This document shows positions 1-8,250 of a stretch of 64,000 nucleotides of DNA, one piece after another. How positions within the stretch are numbered: position 1 is the stretch's first letter; each line of letters starts with the position of its first letter. The notes under the pieces were generated by a model, which was not told the origin of the DNA, searched no databases, and saw only the letters and a list, made by a program, of their open reading frames with translations. The position numbers and the translations under genes are program-made. The DNA comes from Paludibacter sp. 47-17 (GTDB lineage Bacteria > Bacteroidota > Bacteroidia > Bacteroidales > Paludibacteraceae): the NCBI GenBank assembly GCA_001898935.1, contig MKVT01000006.1:99660-163659 (forward strand), read 5' to 3'.

Positions 1-313
1 TCTCGTTCGAAGCGTCGAGCTGACTCAATTTAATCGCTTTCTTGTACGACGATGGGAAATAGTACACCTGTTCAACCGAAAGCAGGTGTTTCAGGTCGTT
101 GAAAGCATAGGCGGCGGCATCGGCATCGTCGAGTACCAGCAGCATCGAACGGTTGAAATCGCCTTGGGTAAAAATCGCAGAGAGTACCACCGACAAAGCC
201 GAGCCGTTGAGGCCGCTGAGCTGTATCGACGAAAGACCCGCGGCAAGGCTCTCCGAGAGCGCTTTTACCTGCGGGTGTTGATGATAAATGTATTGAAAAT
301 CGGCTAAGTTCAA
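1..313 (-). CDS. mfd: Mfd, transcription-repair coupling factor, N-terminal fragment
   Basis: About 104 N-terminal residues of Mfd, the ATP-dependent translocase that displaces stalled RNA polymerase and recruits UvrA; the rest lies beyond the window start. The reading frame gives an opening around LADFQYIYHQHP, then a GLNGSALS stretch, LVLDDADAAAYAFNDL and YYFPSSYKKAIKLSQLDASN. This matches the UvrB-like N-terminal domain of Bacteroidetes Mfd, especially the FPSSYK segment. The only start in frame is TTG at 311-313, because a TAA precedes it at once upstream. This TTG overlaps the oxyR stop as TTGA, so the two genes are probably translationally coupled. Recognition is by motif memory, without a search. 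Confidence 0.82.
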   Translation of the reverse strand, partial: MNLADFQYIYHQHPQVKALSESLAAGLSSIQLSGLNGSALSVVLSAIFTQGDFNRSMLLVLDDADAAAYAFNDLKHLLSVEQVYYFPSSYKKAIKLSQLDASNE

Positions 314-1236
314 AGTTTAATGGCAAATTTTTTCAACCGTGAATCGAGCATGTGCTGCGGAATTATTTTCTTGATGCTATCGGCCACGGCATTTACCAGA
401 CCTTCTTTTACATAATCGTGACGAATTACCAGGGCTATTTCCCTGATAGCTTCAGGTTCGACCAATTGCTTCAGATTCTTCTTCTGGCGATCGTTCAACA
501 GGTCGATATGAAGCTCGGGAATGACCGTATAGCCTCCGTTGTAGTCCACAATTTTTACCAGGGTATCGATGCTTCCGGCTTCGTACACCGACGATTGATG
601 CACCGCCTGGTTGCAGAAGTTAAACACCTGGCTACGCAGGCAGTGTCCTTCTTCGAGCACCCACAGGTTGTCGGTGGGCATATCCTTGCTGGCGATCTCG
701 GTGGCATTGAACAACGGATGATCGGGCGAAACATAGGCCACAAATTTCTCGTAATAAAGAGGCACTTCCAGAATCTTCGGATCGTCGAGCGGAGTCGACA
801 AAATGGCCATATCGATTTCGGCAGTATGCAGCTTTTCGATGATGGTTTCGGTACGCATTTCGGTCACTTTCAGACGAATACCCGGAAACGAATCGCGCAT
901 CATCGCTATAAAACCCGGGAGCAGGTAAGGTGCTACGGTAGGAATCATGGCCAACGATAGGTTTCCATCAACGGTACCCTTCTGAATTTTAAGGTTCTCT
1001 TTGAGCTGATTGACGTGAAAAAGAACGATTTGTGCCTGATTCAGAATCTGTTGCCCCACCTCGGTAGGTGCCAGCGGATGTGCCGAGCGATCGAAAATTT
1101 TACAATCGAGTTCGTCCTCCAGTTTTTGAACCATAGCACTCAGCGTGGGCTGTGTAACTCCGCACAGTTCGGCAGCCCGTACAAAATGACGGGTTTTGTC
1201 GAGGGCAAGTATATATTCGAGTTGCTGAAGCGTCAT
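310..1236 (-). CDS. oxyR: OxyR, peroxide-responsive LysR-type regulator
   Basis: LysR-type regulator of 308 residues with an N-terminal winged HTH (MTLQQLEYILALDKTRHFVR, then TQPTLSAMVQKLE) and a C-terminal periplasmic-binding-like sensor domain. Cysteines at positions 199 and 208 in the context EEGHC...FNFC match the redox pair of E. coli OxyR in position and surroundings, which supports peroxide sensing by disulfide formation. The gene starts 3 bases after msrAB and its stop overlaps the start of mfd, so it sits inside a long minus-strand run. In other Bacteroidales OxyR controls dps, katA and ahpCF, none of which is in this window. The pairing with a methionine sulfoxide reductase fits an oxidative-stress role. 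Confidence 0.93.
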   Translation of the reverse strand: MTLQQLEYILALDKTRHFVRAAELCGVTQPTLSAMVQKLEDELDCKIFDRSAHPLAPTEVGQQILNQAQIVLFHVNQLKENLKIQKGTVDGNLSLAMIPTVAPYLLPGFIAMMRDSFPGIRLKVTEMRTETIIEKLHTAEIDMAILSTPLDDPKILEVPLYYEKFVAYVSPDHPLFNATEIASKDMPTDNLWVLEEGHCLRSQVFNFCNQAVHQSSVYEAGSIDTLVKIVDYNGGYTVIPELHIDLLNDRQKKNLKQLVEPEAIREIALVIRHDYVKEGLVNAVADSIKKIIPQHMLDSRLKKFAIKL

Positions 1237-1239
1237 CGA

Positions 1240-2145
1240 TTAAAATATTTTACGATAAGCGTGACAATAAGGAGTTCCGTTCTTCTTGTCGTAATACTCC
1301 TGATGATAATCCTCTGCTTCCCAGAATCCGGAAGCAGGACGCAGTTCGGTCGCCACCTTATATCCTTTGTCGTTCAACAACTGAATATATTTTTCAACCA
1401 TAGCCTTCTGCTCCTCGTTCACATAAAACACTACCGATTGATATTGCTCCCCAATATCGGGGCCCTGACCGCCCACTTGTTCAAAATCGTGGGTTTCGTA
1501 GTATAACTTCAGCATTTCTTCGAATGAAGTAACGGTAGGATCGTACTCCACTTCCACTGTTTCTACATGTCCGGTAGTTCCCGTACACACTTCCTTGTAA
1601 GTGGGCGCCTGAGTGCGTCCTCCCATATAACCCACGGTAGTGGCTTTCACTCCCTTGGCTTTCATAAAATGATACTCGGTGCCCCAAAAGCATCCCGACG
1701 CAAAATACGCTTTTTCCATTTTTGGTATAAAATCCATTGATATCGAATTAACACAATGACGGATATTTTTCTCCGTAAAACCCTCCCCTTCAAAAACATG
1801 CCCCAGGTGTCCGCCGCAATGGGAGCAAACGATCTCGGTACGATGTCCGTCGGCATCGGGCACCCGTTTCACAGCCCCGGGTATCTCATCGTCGAACGAA
1901 GGCCAGCCGCAATGCGACTCGAATTTATCTTCCGAGCGGTACAAAGGCCGGTTGCATTGCCGGCATACATAAGTACCGGCCTGTTTGTTGTTGAGCCACT
2001 TCCCCGTATAGGGATATTCGGTTCCTTTGTGAAGGATTACCTTTTGCTCCTCGATAGTAAGCGGATTAAATTTCATAACGGTGTCCTGAGTGCTGGCTGT
2101 ACATGTTTTTACTAAGACTACAAGCAGTAATACGAGTGCTTTCAT
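1240..2145 (-). CDS. msrAB: MsrB-MsrA fusion, bifunctional methionine sulfoxide reductase, exported
   Basis: Reduces both stereoisomers of methionine sulfoxide in proteins. The MsrB domain comes first (about residues 27-140), with zinc-binding pairs C61/C64 and C107/C110, the GWPSF motif preceded by C79, and catalytic C131 in RHCVNS. MsrA follows (about 143-301) with the active site GCFWGTE (C152) and a C-terminal YCHAYR that may hold a recycling cysteine. The first 18 residues are hydrophobic and end in VKTCTAS, so the enzyme is probably exported or lipidated, although VKTC is a poor lipobox. The start overlaps the DUF4293 stop by four bases. It likely repairs envelope proteins; the adjacent oxyR supports control by peroxide. 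Confidence 0.94.
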   Translation of the reverse strand: MKALVLLLVVLVKTCTASTQDTVMKFNPLTIEEQKVILHKGTEYPYTGKWLNNKQAGTYVCRQCNRPLYRSEDKFESHCGWPSFDDEIPGAVKRVPDADGHRTEIVCSHCGGHLGHVFEGEGFTEKNIRHCVNSISMDFIPKMEKAYFASGCFWGTEYHFMKAKGVKATTVGYMGGRTQAPTYKEVCTGTTGHVETVEVEYDPTVTSFEEMLKLYYETHDFEQVGGQGPDIGEQYQSVVFYVNEEQKAMVEKYIQLLNDKGYKVATELRPASGFWEAEDYHQEYYDKKNGTPYCHAYRKIF

Positions 2146-2609
2146 CGGATCCGGTTGAGCGATTTCACCAGCGCCTCGTCGCGACCGATGGCCCGCATCG
2201 CCAGAATTTCCAGAATAATGGAAATCAGGGGAAACGACGCAATCACCTCAACATACATCGTAGCATCGAGCGTTTTGCCAAATTGCCAGAGGTAGATGAA
2301 CAACAGCCCGTAGTATCCCGCCAGTAAAACAATGGTGATAATAATAAGCCGTATCTGTAAGATTCGTTTCTTAAACAAGAAGATGGTAAGCGCCGACAAA
2401 ACGGGAACCAACACCGAGATGGCGGTCAGTACCCAGGCGCCACTGAGGAAAGCGCTTCCTTCAGGAGTTATGTGGTAAAGTCCCTTCACGCCCAATTCAT
2501 ACACACCGGTACCGGAGGCCCCTTGTAAACCGGCCACAGGGAAAAAGAACAACATCACAGCAAGTACCGTCACTGTGAACAAATAAAAAGTCTGAATTCT
2601 CTGCCACAT
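2142..2609 (-). CDS. DUF4293 family integral membrane protein
   Basis: A 155-residue membrane protein starting MWQRIQTFYLFTVTVLAVML. It has four hydrophobic segments (about 5-25, 55-75, 82-105, 120-140) and a short charged C-terminus. The layout and the MWQRIQT start match DUF4293, a Bacteroidetes-specific family of unknown function, usually a single-copy chromosomal gene. It is separated from the oxidoreductase upstream by one base and overlaps msrAB downstream by four, so it is co-transcribed. No catalytic motif is visible. Confidence 0.8.
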   Translation of the reverse strand: MWQRIQTFYLFTVTVLAVMLFFFPVAGLQGASGTGVYELGVKGLYHITPEGSAFLSGAWVLTAISVLVPVLSALTIFLFKKRILQIRLIIITIVLLAGYYGLLFIYLWQFGKTLDATMYVEVIASFPLISIILEILAMRAIGRDEALVKSLNRIR

Positions 2610-2610
2610 A

Positions 2611-3645
2611 TCAATGATTCTTTTTTACTTTTTTCCAGCGCTGATCGCGCACTTCATAAATCCGTTCGATCATATCCACCACCTTCAGTCCTTCCAGGAT
2701 ATTGGTATGGATACTTCCACTTTCCTTTAACTTATCCACCACATTCTGAATGACATAATGGTGATTCTGCGCCGAACCTTTGTAGGCTCCGTAATCGTTG
2801 GGCGGATTGGAAGGAGCCAGTTCGGGCATCACATAATCTTTAACATGACAATACACAACATCGTTCATATATTGTCCGGCCACCTTTACGGTTCCATTGG
2901 AACCGATAATGGTAATAGAGCTCTCCAGATTGGTATCCCACACCGAAGTGGAGTAATTCAGACAGCCCATTCCTCCGTTGATAAAATTAAACGTTACCAC
3001 CCCGCTATCTTCGAAATCGGTCAGGCCGGCATGATTGAAATCGGCAAAATTGCCTGTGATATTCTTTATATCGCCGAAAAGCCAGTACATGATGTCGATA
3101 AAATGCGAGAACTGCGTGAACAAGGTACCGCCATCCAGTTGCGCATCGCCATGCCAGTTTCCTTTTTTATAGTAACGTTCGTCGCGATTCCAGTAACAGT
3201 CGAGCTTCACCATGTAAATATCGCCCAGGGTCTTATTATCCATCAGCTCTTTAAGCCATACCGAAGGCGGCGAGTACCTGTTCTGCATGACTGCAAAAAC
3301 ATGTTTCGACATTTCCAGCGACTTAAACAATACTTTCTCGGCATCGTTTTTCGTAAGAGCGATTGGTTTTTCGAGCACCACATGTTTGTGGGCCTGCAAG
3401 GCTTTGATGGCATATTCGGCATGCGAACCATTGGGCGTACAGATATTCACAACTTCGACATCCGTTTCGGCAGCCAGCAACTCATCGATCGAAGCGTAAA
3501 AGCGCTCCTCCAGATTGTGCAATCCCAACTCTTCTTTCGACAGAATATCGCAAACCGCAATGAGTTCGGCTTCCGGATTACGACGAATCATTTCGGCATG
3601 GCGTTTACCAATATGTCCCTGACCAATAACAGCAAATTTAATCAT
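2611..3645 (-). CDS. Gfo/Idh/MocA oxidoreductase, WbpB-like sugar-nucleotide 3-dehydrogenase
   Basis: NAD(P)-dependent oxidoreductase of 344 residues. The Rossmann motif is GQGHIGKRH near the start, and the family signature EKPIALT lies around residue 95 with a downstream catalytic-type D-G-G-T-L stretch. With the acetyltransferase and aminotransferase next to it, it most resembles WbpB/WlbA, which oxidises UDP-GlcNAc-uronate at C3 before transamination. The three genes would make a UDP-2,3-diacetamido-2,3-dideoxy-uronic acid for a surface polysaccharide. The 6-dehydrogenase (WbpA) and epimerase (WbpI) needed for a full pathway are not here. The MocA family is broad, so the substrate is inferred from context only. 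Confidence 0.82.
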   Translation of the reverse strand: MIKFAVIGQGHIGKRHAEMIRRNPEAELIAVCDILSKEELGLHNLEERFYASIDELLAAETDVEVVNICTPNGSHAEYAIKALQAHKHVVLEKPIALTKNDAEKVLFKSLEMSKHVFAVMQNRYSPPSVWLKELMDNKTLGDIYMVKLDCYWNRDERYYKKGNWHGDAQLDGGTLFTQFSHFIDIMYWLFGDIKNITGNFADFNHAGLTDFEDSGVVTFNFINGGMGCLNYSTSVWDTNLESSITIIGSNGTVKVAGQYMNDVVYCHVKDYVMPELAPSNPPNDYGAYKGSAQNHHYVIQNVVDKLKESGSIHTNILEGLKVVDMIERIYEVRDQRWKKVKKNH

Positions 3646-3653
3646 CTTCTTTT

Positions 3654-4226
3654 TTAACTTATTCGTGTAACTTCTCCATTTTCAAATCGATAGGTTTGTC
3701 CTGTCTCTATACATTGTGCCAAGCCCTTATGGTCGAAATTCAATTTATGTCCGTACTCGCTCACCCACCCCACCTGACGGGCCGGGTTTCCCACCACTAA
3801 TGCATAAGCCTTCACGGGCTTGGTCACAACAGCGCCGGCACCGATCAGCGAATAAGCGCCGATCTCGTTGCCGCAAACTATAGTTGCATTGGCTCCAATA
3901 CTAGCTCCTTTACGCACCAGGGTGGCGGCATACTCCGCACGGCGGTTGACGTGGCTCCGCGGATTAATCACGTTGGTGAACACCGCCGAAGGCCCTAAAA
4001 ACACATCATCTTCACAAATAACACCGGTATACACCGATACATTGTTCTGGATTTTCACATTACGCCCCAGTACCACCTGTGGCGAAATCACTACATTCTG
4101 ACCAATATTACAGGATTCGCCGATGGTGCACCCCGTCATGATATGACTGAAATGCCATATTTTAGTTCCGGCACCGATTTCACAGCCCGGATCGACTACT
4201 GCTGTTTCGTGTACAAAATATTCCAT
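3654..4226 (-). CDS. WbpD-like UDP-sugar 3-N-acetyltransferase (left-handed beta-helix)
   Basis: A 190-residue acyltransferase built of hexapeptide repeats: ETAVVDPGCEIGAGTKIWHF, then SHIMTGCTIGESCNIGQNV, VVLGRNVKIQNN and later ASIGANATIVCG. The KIWHFSHI segment is typical of WbpD/WlbB, which acetylates the 3-amino group of UDP-2-acetamido-3-amino-glucuronate. It shares one base with the aminotransferase stop (TAATG) and precedes the oxidoreductase by 8 bases, so the three enzymes are translated together. It acts in the cytoplasm, probably as a trimer like other members of the fold. Confidence 0.88.
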   Translation of the reverse strand: MEYFVHETAVVDPGCEIGAGTKIWHFSHIMTGCTIGESCNIGQNVVISPQVVLGRNVKIQNNVSVYTGVICEDDVFLGPSAVFTNVINPRSHVNRRAEYAATLVRKGASIGANATIVCGNEIGAYSLIGAGAVVTKPVKAYALVVGNPARQVGWVSEYGHKLNFDHKGLAQCIETGQTYRFENGEVTRIS

Positions 4227-5350
4227 TAAAAGAAATGTAAAACCGATTGGGTAATATAATCTAATTGTTCGGTACGGAGTTCGGTATGCATGGGCAACGA
4301 AAGCACCGAGGCGCTCAGTTGTTCTGCCACCGGGAAATCGCCATCGCGATAGCGATCGCTCCGATAGGCTTTTTGCTGATGCACCGGTACCGGATAGTAC
4401 ACCATGGCGGGAATACCTTTCGTTTTAAGGTAATCAATCAGTTGGTTACGGTCCGCATGCTTCAGTTGCAGCGTATACTGATGAAAAACATGTTCCGAAC
4501 CAGGCTGCCGCACCGGTATTTCCAACGAAGGATGACCGGCAAAGGCCCGGTCGTAGTAGTCCGCTGCCCGCCGGCGAGCATCGATGTAACTATCCAGGTA
4601 GTTCAGTTTCACATCTAATATGGCTGCCTGCAGGCTATCGAGGCGCGAATTCACTCCGATATGATCGTGGTAATAGCGCGTTTCCATCCCATGATTGGCA
4701 ATGGAACGGATGCGTTTGGCCAGGACATCGTCGTTGGTAAACAATGCGCCGCCGTCGCCATAGCACCCCAGGTTTTTGGAAGGAAAAAAGGAGGTACACC
4801 CAATATGGCCCATACAACCCGATTGAACCACACGGCCATCGGAAAAAGTATAGCGAGCCCCGATCGACTGGCAGGCATCTTCGATTACATACAGCTTGTG
4901 TTCGGCTGCGAGCTGTAGTAGTTCTTCCATCGCCGCATTTTGTCCGAACAAATGTACCGGAATTATTGCTTTGGTGTTGGGCGTGATGGCTCTGCGAATG
5001 GCTTCGGGCGTAATATTGAAGGTATGCGGATCCACATCCACCAATACCGGAGTCAGTTGCAACAGTGCAATGACTTCGGCGGTAGCTATAAATGTAAAGG
5101 TTGGTGCAATGACTTCGTCACCGGGCTGCAGCCCGAGAGCCATCAGGGCAATTTGCAACGCATCGGTGCCATTGCCTACAGGAATAACATGCTTTACCTG
5201 CAGATATTCCTCCAGATGCCGCTGAAATTCAGTCACCTTTCCTCCTTTTATAAAGGTTGTGGAATCGATAACTTCCTGAATACCTGCGTTCACCTCCTGT
5301 TTTATTTTCTCATACTGACCTTTCAGGTCGACCATCTGGATCGTTTCCAT
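4226..5350 (-). CDS. WbpE-like PLP-dependent sugar aminotransferase (DegT/DnrJ/EryC1)
   Basis: A 374-residue aminotransferase of the DegT/DnrJ/EryC1 family. It begins IQMVDLKGQYEKIKQEVNAG, has the GNGTDALQIALMALG segment, a VIEDACQSIGARY motif and a PLP lysine in FFPSKNLGCYGDGG. This pattern is that of WbpE/WlbC/Per-type enzymes that transaminate a 3- or 4-keto sugar nucleotide. Beside the WbpB- and WbpD-like genes the expected reaction is 3-amination of UDP-2-acetamido-3-keto-glucuronate. The start shares one base with the ybbR stop, which ties a sugar pathway to a housekeeping transcript. Confidence 0.9.
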   Translation of the reverse strand: METIQMVDLKGQYEKIKQEVNAGIQEVIDSTTFIKGGKVTEFQRHLEEYLQVKHVIPVGNGTDALQIALMALGLQPGDEVIAPTFTFIATAEVIALLQLTPVLVDVDPHTFNITPEAIRRAITPNTKAIIPVHLFGQNAAMEELLQLAAEHKLYVIEDACQSIGARYTFSDGRVVQSGCMGHIGCTSFFPSKNLGCYGDGGALFTNDDVLAKRIRSIANHGMETRYYHDHIGVNSRLDSLQAAILDVKLNYLDSYIDARRRAADYYDRAFAGHPSLEIPVRQPGSEHVFHQYTLQLKHADRNQLIDYLKTKGIPAMVYYPVPVHQQKAYRSDRYRDGDFPVAEQLSASVLSLPMHTELRTEQLDYITQSVLHFF

Positions 5351-6336
5351 TATTTTTCTTCCAATAAGAATTCAACTTCTTCCGGTTGTATCCGTACATT
5401 TGAGATAAAAGGCTGGTTAGTTACTACTCTCAACCGGCGCTTTTCGACGGCAGCCTTTCCCAATTCATTATAATCGATCACAACCTGTATGTCGCCCGGC
5501 GCAAAATTTTTAAACTGGCTCACCGCGATGTTAAACACAGCCCTCACTTCGGCAGGAAACGACCGTACTGCAAGATGTTCCGGTTGATTGATAATCTGAA
5601 CAGGAATATTTACAGCCTTTTCAGTAAACATTTCGGCGCTCGAAATCACTCGTACCCTTGTTTGCGAATACCGCAACGAATCGTCGTGAACCAATTGCAA
5701 CTCCGATTCGACCGTATCCTTCAAATCGTTCAACACCAGCATACGAGTAGGAACCTCCTGTACACGGCCTATTTTATACCGCGATCCGTACACCACAATA
5801 CTGTCGGGCAACACCCTTACCGCACTGTTCAACATAAACTGGTCGGCCGGATGAATGGCGGCCTGTAAGCGAACCGGTACTTTACGGGCATGCAACCGGT
5901 AATAGCGAACAGCTTTGTTTTCGGGGGCAAGCACCTGAATCAGGGTGGAAGGCAATAATTTCTGTCCCACTGCTTTCGCAAGCATCGAGCTATTGATACT
6001 GACAATGCCCTGCTCCCGGAATCTCTCGCCCAATTCGACCTCTACCTTCGTCGCCCGGCTCATGACGTACGACCACAAATGAATTCCCTGATCTTTCAGC
6101 TTCACCTTCACCTGGGCGGGCAGTTGATCCTCGAAATTGATGTCGGCCGGCATGCCTCTGTATACAATGGGAAAACTGATCGTCAGCTCCCGCTCCTGAT
6201 TCAGCGCATTCAACAGCCAGAAGGTGGCAGAAAGGAACAAAAACACCAAAAAGCTCAAAACATCTTTTGATAAAAAGAATGATTTAAGCTTTAAGAGATG
6301 ATACGTTAAATACCTTTTTACACTGTCGTCAGGCAT
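5350..6336 (-). CDS. YbbR-like domain protein (CdaR-like)
   Basis: A 328-residue protein with one N-terminal membrane segment (about residues 25-45, VLSFLVFLFLSATFWLLNAL) and an extracytoplasmic part made of YbbR-like beta repeats (QERELTISFPIVYRGMPAD, then a second repeat from about 150). YbbR/CdaR proteins in Firmicutes regulate the diadenylate cyclase CdaA; in Bacteroidetes the role is not settled. It follows yajC by 12 bases. From memory, nusB-yajC-ybbR is a common order in Bacteroidetes, usually followed by coaE, whose place here is taken by the sugar genes. Confidence 0.85.
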   Translation of the reverse strand: MPDDSVKRYLTYHLLKLKSFFLSKDVLSFLVFLFLSATFWLLNALNQERELTISFPIVYRGMPADINFEDQLPAQVKVKLKDQGIHLWSYVMSRATKVEVELGERFREQGIVSINSSMLAKAVGQKLLPSTLIQVLAPENKAVRYYRLHARKVPVRLQAAIHPADQFMLNSAVRVLPDSIVVYGSRYKIGRVQEVPTRMLVLNDLKDTVESELQLVHDDSLRYSQTRVRVISSAEMFTEKAVNIPVQIINQPEHLAVRSFPAEVRAVFNIAVSQFKNFAPGDIQVVIDYNELGKAAVEKRRLRVVTNQPFISNVRIQPEEVEFLLEEK

Positions 6337-6348
6337 TCAGATGAAGTA

Positions 6349-6684
6349 TTATTTTTGCTGACCCTGCTGGGCGTCCTGTACCGAGAGGAATACCGATGTT
6401 TTATCGACTTTGATACGTACGTTTTCTGCAATCTCAATGATGACCGTATTATCGTCTTTCAATTCACGGATTTTTCCGTAGATACCGCCGGAAGTGATTA
6501 CCTTATCACCTACCTGCATACTCTCACGTTGCTTTTTGATTTCTTTCTGACGTTTTTGCTGCGGACGGATCATAAAGAAATAGAACACAACAAAAATAAG
6601 CACCATCATAAGGATCCCTGAAAGACCGCCGCCCTGTGGTGCCGGAGCTGCCGCCTGAAGTAAGAATAAATTCATTTCATTCAT
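6349..6684 (-). CDS. yajC: YajC, Sec translocon accessory subunit
   Basis: A 111-residue protein with an N-terminal hydrophobic helix (about 21-40, GILMMVLIFVVFYFFMI), then RPQQKRQKEIKKQRESMQVG and the SH3-like GDKVITSGGIYGKI segment that defines YajC. It binds SecDF in the inner membrane and supports protein export. It lies 53 bases after nusB and 12 before the YbbR-like gene. The length is normal for the family. Confidence 0.95.
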   Translation of the reverse strand: MNEMNLFLLQAAAPAPQGGGLSGILMMVLIFVVFYFFMIRPQQKRQKEIKKQRESMQVGDKVITSGGIYGKIRELKDDNTVIIEIAENVRIKVDKTSVFLSVQDAQQGQQK

Positions 6685-6737
6685 TTTTTAAATTCTTGTT
6701 TATTGATTTGTGTGCAAATATAAAGAAAATTTGCAGA

Positions 6738-7679
6738 CTATTTCGAAAACATCACCACTTTTATTAATTTGTTCTGTTCTTTCAACTGGCTCACAATATT
6801 GTCGAGCACCCCATTGATAAACGTACCGCTTTTGTCGGTGCTGTAATTCTTGGCTATTTCGATGTATTCGTTCAGGGTGACATTGACCGGAATCGTAGGA
6901 AAGTCCATTAATTCCGACATCGCTACTTCCATAATCAACGTATCCATAAAGGCAATACGCTCGAGCTCCCAGTTACGGGTATTCTGATCGATGGTTTCGC
7001 GGTACCGGGCTCCGTTGCGCAAGACTCCATGCAGCAGTTTTTTGGCAAAATCCACGTCTTCGTCGTCCTTGAACATCGGAAGCAAAGCCTGCCCTATACC
7101 TTCGGAAGCATCGAAACGCTTAATGGTTTTAAGGATGAAACTGATGACGATTTCCACATCATCGGTCCAATAGATGCTTTGCTCTTCAATCGACTCGTCG
7201 AGCGCCTCGTTCAGCAGAATTACTTTTTTGTAAATCTTCTTCCAAAGCTCTTTATCGGTTTCGTAATCGGAACTGTCCAGCGCCATGTAGTCGGCATAAA
7301 AATCGGTACTCTGAATTTCTTCGTACAGTTCTTTCAGCACATCCTGATTGTTGGCCCAACTTAATTTATGCTCGGCAAGGTACGACTTCAGGTGTACGTT
7401 GGTACGCAGTTGTTTCAGAAACAAATTATCGACAAAACGGGTATTGGGGTTCAAATCGTCGGCGGTAGGACGGAGTTTGGTTTTTCGTGCTTCCAGTTTT
7501 TGTACCGCGAAATCGGTAATGGCAACAGCGAGATTCAACAAATGATAGTAAAGGTCGTACGTTTTTTCGATGCTGTAAAACAACTCTTTCTCCACCATTA
7601 AAGCGGTTTTGTCGCCACTTTTGTAATAGGAATACAAGATTTGAATAATCTTGATCCGCAATAAAACACGATTGATCAT
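6738..7679 (-). CDS. nusB: NusB, transcription antitermination factor (long Bacteroidetes form)
   Basis: A 313-residue NusB. The C-terminal half carries the NusB helical core (FAKKLLHGVLRNGARYRETI, then ERIAFMDTLIMEVAMSELM and PVNVTLNEYIEIAKNYSTDK). The first 150 or so residues are the N-terminal extension typical of Bacteroidetes NusB, about twice the length of E. coli NusB. It takes part in rRNA antitermination with NusE/S10 at boxA. It is first in the minus-strand run, with a TATCTTTG box on its strand 31 bases upstream. Confidence 0.9.
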   Translation of the reverse strand: MINRVLLRIKIIQILYSYYKSGDKTALMVEKELFYSIEKTYDLYYHLLNLAVAITDFAVQKLEARKTKLRPTADDLNPNTRFVDNLFLKQLRTNVHLKSYLAEHKLSWANNQDVLKELYEEIQSTDFYADYMALDSSDYETDKELWKKIYKKVILLNEALDESIEEQSIYWTDDVEIVISFILKTIKRFDASEGIGQALLPMFKDDEDVDFAKKLLHGVLRNGARYRETIDQNTRNWELERIAFMDTLIMEVAMSELMDFPTIPVNVTLNEYIEIAKNYSTDKSGTFINGVLDNIVSQLKEQNKLIKVVMFSK

Positions 7680-7709
7680 AAAGTAATGTGAACGTTTTCA
7701 AATTTGCGA

Positions 7710-7717
7710 CAAAGATA
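7710..7717 (-). promoter_or_regulatory. Candidate -7 box for nusB operon
   Basis: On the minus strand this reads TATCTTTG, a perfect match to the Bacteroidetes -7 consensus TAnnTTTG, 30 bases before the nusB ATG. I see no clear -33 TTTG at the usual spacing. It would drive the run nusB to mfd. Confidence 0.5.
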
Positions 7718-7849
7718 GTCTATTTTAAAGAAAAAACGGCTTAATGTTTGTAAAATTCAAAAAAAATACTGAAATTTGACGTCTTCAGAGCTTAAGGTTC
7801 ACGAAAAACGTTAAAGCACTTAATATCAGCATTATAGTAAAAACTCGAC

Positions 7850-8242
7850 ATGGAAGCAGAGAAAAGAAAAGTGGATTTTGAAAAAAAAGACAATGAGATT
7901 ATCTATTCTAAGTCAATAAAGGCTGGAAAAAGAATCTATTACCTGGATGTAAAGAAAAGCAGAAACGAAGATCTTTTTTTGGCGATCACCGAAAGCAAAA
8001 AAAAAGTTAACGGATTTGAACAGGACGCTCAGGTGACGTACGAAAAACATAAGATTTTTCTTTATAAGGAAGATTTTAACAAGTTTATGGAAGGATTGGA
8101 GGATGTGATTGGATTTATAAAACGCGAACAGGGCGAGGTATTGCCACGTCCGGCCGAAGCTCAGCAACCCGACGAAACCGAAGCGGCCGAAGAACAAGCT
8201 ACTGAAGTAAAAAAAGGATTCTTCGACAAATTTAAATTCTGA
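7850..8242 (+). CDS. PUR-family DNA/RNA-binding protein (DUF3276)
   Basis: A 130-residue protein with one PUR domain (about residues 10-85: IIYSKSIKAGKRIYYLDVKK, then DLFLAITESKK and a KHKIFLYKEDFNKFMEGLED helix). It also has an acidic linker rich in Glu, Ala and Gln, and a basic-aromatic tail KKGFFDKFKF. It matches DUF3276, the Bacteroidetes PUR-alpha-like family related to BpuR of Borrelia, which binds single-stranded nucleic acid. Target and role here are unknown. Threonine aldolase starts 8 bases after it, so the two are probably co-transcribed. Confidence 0.85.
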   Translation: MEAEKRKVDFEKKDNEIIYSKSIKAGKRIYYLDVKKSRNEDLFLAITESKKKVNGFEQDAQVTYEKHKIFLYKEDFNKFMEGLEDVIGFIKREQGEVLPRPAEAQQPDETEAAEEQATEVKKGFFDKFKF

Positions 8243-8250
8243 CCATCTAC

